Shown here one piece after another: positions 63,065 to 64,000 of a stretch of DNA of 64,000 nucleotides. The notes beneath the pieces were generated by a model. That model had not been told where the DNA came from. It made no database searches and saw only the letters and a program-made list of their open reading frames with translations. Origin of the DNA: Dyella tabacisoli (lineage in GTDB: Bacteria > Pseudomonadota > Gammaproteobacteria > Xanthomonadales > Rhodanobacteraceae). The stretch covers positions 563,484 to 627,483 of the forward strand of contig NZ_KZ857174.1 of the NCBI RefSeq assembly GCF_003350925.1. Direction: 5' to 3'. The translations under genes and the position numbers were made by a program. How positions within the stretch are numbered: the first letter of the stretch is position 1; every line of letters starts with the position of its first letter.

Positions 63065-64000
63065 GTTGATTTCCTTGTTGATTCCCTTGAGAAGGGTGCA
63101 AGCAGCAAGCTGCGTACGGGGGCGGGTAGGCCGAGTGCGGCGATTTCGACGCTATCGCACCAACGCAGGCTGGGATTATCGGCGATGGCGCGATGGGCGG
63201 CCGCCTCGTCGAACAGTAGCGGCTCGACATGCAGGCGATAGTGGCTGAAAACGTGCATGAAGGGCGCGAGTGCTTGCGCGTCGTCGATTTGCGCCAATCG
63301 TTGCGCGGTGCGCCAGGCGTCGTCGTGGTCGGCGGCTTCGGGCAAGCTCCACAAGCCGGACCACACCCCTTGCGGGCCGCGTCGTTCGAGCAGGATGCGG
63401 CCGTGTGCGTCGCGCAGTATCAGCATCACCGTGGCGCGCGTGGGAATAGCCTTGCTTGCCTTGGGTGTGGGCAACTGAGCGGTGAGATCGTCGCGATAGG
63501 CGATGCAGTCGGCGGCGAGCGGGCAAGCCTCGCATTGCGGGCGTGAGCGCGCGCAAAGGCTGGCGCCCAGGTCCATGATGGCCTGGGTGTAGTCGGCTGC
63601 GCGCTTGCTCGGTGTGTGTGCATCGGCGTGCTGCCACAGCACTTTTTCCACGGCACTCTGGCCGGGGTGGCCGTGGATGCCGTGAAAACGGGTAAGCACG
63701 CGTTTGACGTTGCCGTCGAGAATCGGAAAGCGCAGGCCATGGGCCTGCGCCAGAATCGCGCCCGCCGTGGAGCGGCCGATGCCGGGCAGGGCGGCAAGCG
63801 CGTCGAAATCGCGTGGCAGCTCGCCACCATGTTGCTGCACGCATTGCTGCGCGGCGCGATGCAGAAAGCGCGCGCGGCGGTAGTAGCCAAGCCCGGACCA
63901 CAGTGCGAGCACGCGGTCTTCATCGGCGGCGGCAAGATCGCGCAGAGTCGGCAAGGCTTCGATAAAGCGCAAAAAGTAGGGGATGACCGTAGTGACTTGA
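63061..64000 (-). CDS. mutY: A/G-specific adenine glycosylase MutY (N-terminus cut by window edge)
   Basis: Removes adenine mispaired with 8-oxoguanine. About 313 C-terminal residues are visible; the frame runs to base 64000, with QVTTVIPYF at the edge, so the catalytic Glu and start lie outside. Visible features: Hh[14 protein letters not shown], catalytic Asp in [14 protein letters not shown], the [4Fe-4S] set [17 protein letters not shown] (C-x6-C-x2-C-x5-C), and the C-terminal NUDIX-like 8-oxoG recognition domain ([19 protein letters not shown]). Confidence 0.96.
   Translation of the reverse strand, partial: QVTTVIPYFLRFIEALPTLRDLAAADEDRVLALWSGLGYYRRARFLHRAAQQCVQQHGGELPRDFDALAALPGIGRSTAGAILAQAHGLRFPILDGNVKRVLTRFHGIHGHPGQSAVEKVLWQHADAHTPSKRAADYTQAIMDLGASLCARSRPQCEACPLAADCIAYRDDLTAQLPTPKASKAIPTRATVMLILRDAHGRILLERRGPQGVWSGLWSLPEAADHDDAWRTAQRLAQIDDAQALAPFMHVFSHYRLHVEPLLFDEAAAHRAIADNPSLRWCDSVEIAALGLPAPVRSLLLAPFSRESTRKST

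Overview
The window looks like a piece of chromosome from a GC-rich gammaproteobacterium of the Lysobacterales (Xanthomonadales), most likely Rhodanobacteraceae (Dyella/Rhodanobacter-like) or a close Xanthomonadaceae relative. The clues are the Xanthomonad-type Rrf2 SUF regulator, the TonB-Xanth-Caul style receptor, many secreted M1/M13/M28 peptidases, and dispersed GGGGAAC heptamer arrays and C/G-rich palindromes. This is inference from gene content; no ribosomal RNA is present. Nearly all of it is coding, with tight operons. The two end genes (an FAD oxidoreductase and mutY) are cut by the window edges.

Layout. 1-2.8 kb (minus): glnK-amtB behind a candidate sigma-54 promoter, then an FAD-dependent oxidoreductase. 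3.0-9.0 kb (plus): sufR-sufB-methyltransferase-sufC-sufD-sufS with a palindrome over the promoter that fits autorepression. 9.1-11.6 kb: a PLP decarboxylase coupled to a TPM-domain membrane protein. 11.6-14.1 kb: a DUF333 lipoprotein and an M13 peptidase. 14.5-20.5 kb: an OmpR-type two-component system divergent from a TonB-dependent receptor and a YncE-like beta-propeller, with a perfect 16-bp palindrome between them. 20.6-21.5 kb: GNAT plus Rieske ferredoxin. 21.5-26.7 kb (minus): a tripartite ABC efflux operon (outer-membrane factor, permease, ATPase, lipoprotein adaptor) ending in a MipA/OmpV protein. 27-30.4 kb: HAD phosphatase, class III aminotransferase and a methyltransferase.

30.6-37.6 kb is the most interesting part. 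A two-component system is divergent from PepSY-TM, DUF2271, DUF4198, ApbE and a membrane-anchored diflavin reductase. The DUF2271 protein has a signal peptide and a DGVSGAT motif that matches the site where ApbE attaches FMN. The intergenic region carries a Fur-like box. I read this as a flavinylation-based pathway carrying NADPH electrons to the periplasm, probably for ferric or ferrisiderophore reduction.

37.8-47.2 kb is ordinary accessory and housekeeping content (M1 peptidase with a membrane partner, GNATs, SET protein, ComEA-like HhH protein, M20 peptidase, YggS, NlpC/P60, SDR). 47.3-55.1 kb is a C-P lyase locus: phnGHIJKLM (minus) divergent from phnF-DUF1045-phnN (plus) around a GntR-type operator. 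There is no phnP or transporter in view; the DUF1045 2H-phosphoesterase is a good candidate to do PhnP's reaction. 55-60.4 kb holds a secreted hypothetical, an alpha/beta hydrolase, a 266-bp MITE-like element, a DUF5690 MFS protein and an M28 peptidase. 60.7-62.2 kb is a small, lower-GC methyltransferase/acyltransferase pair downstream of tRNA-Phe and looks acquired. yggX and mutY close the window.
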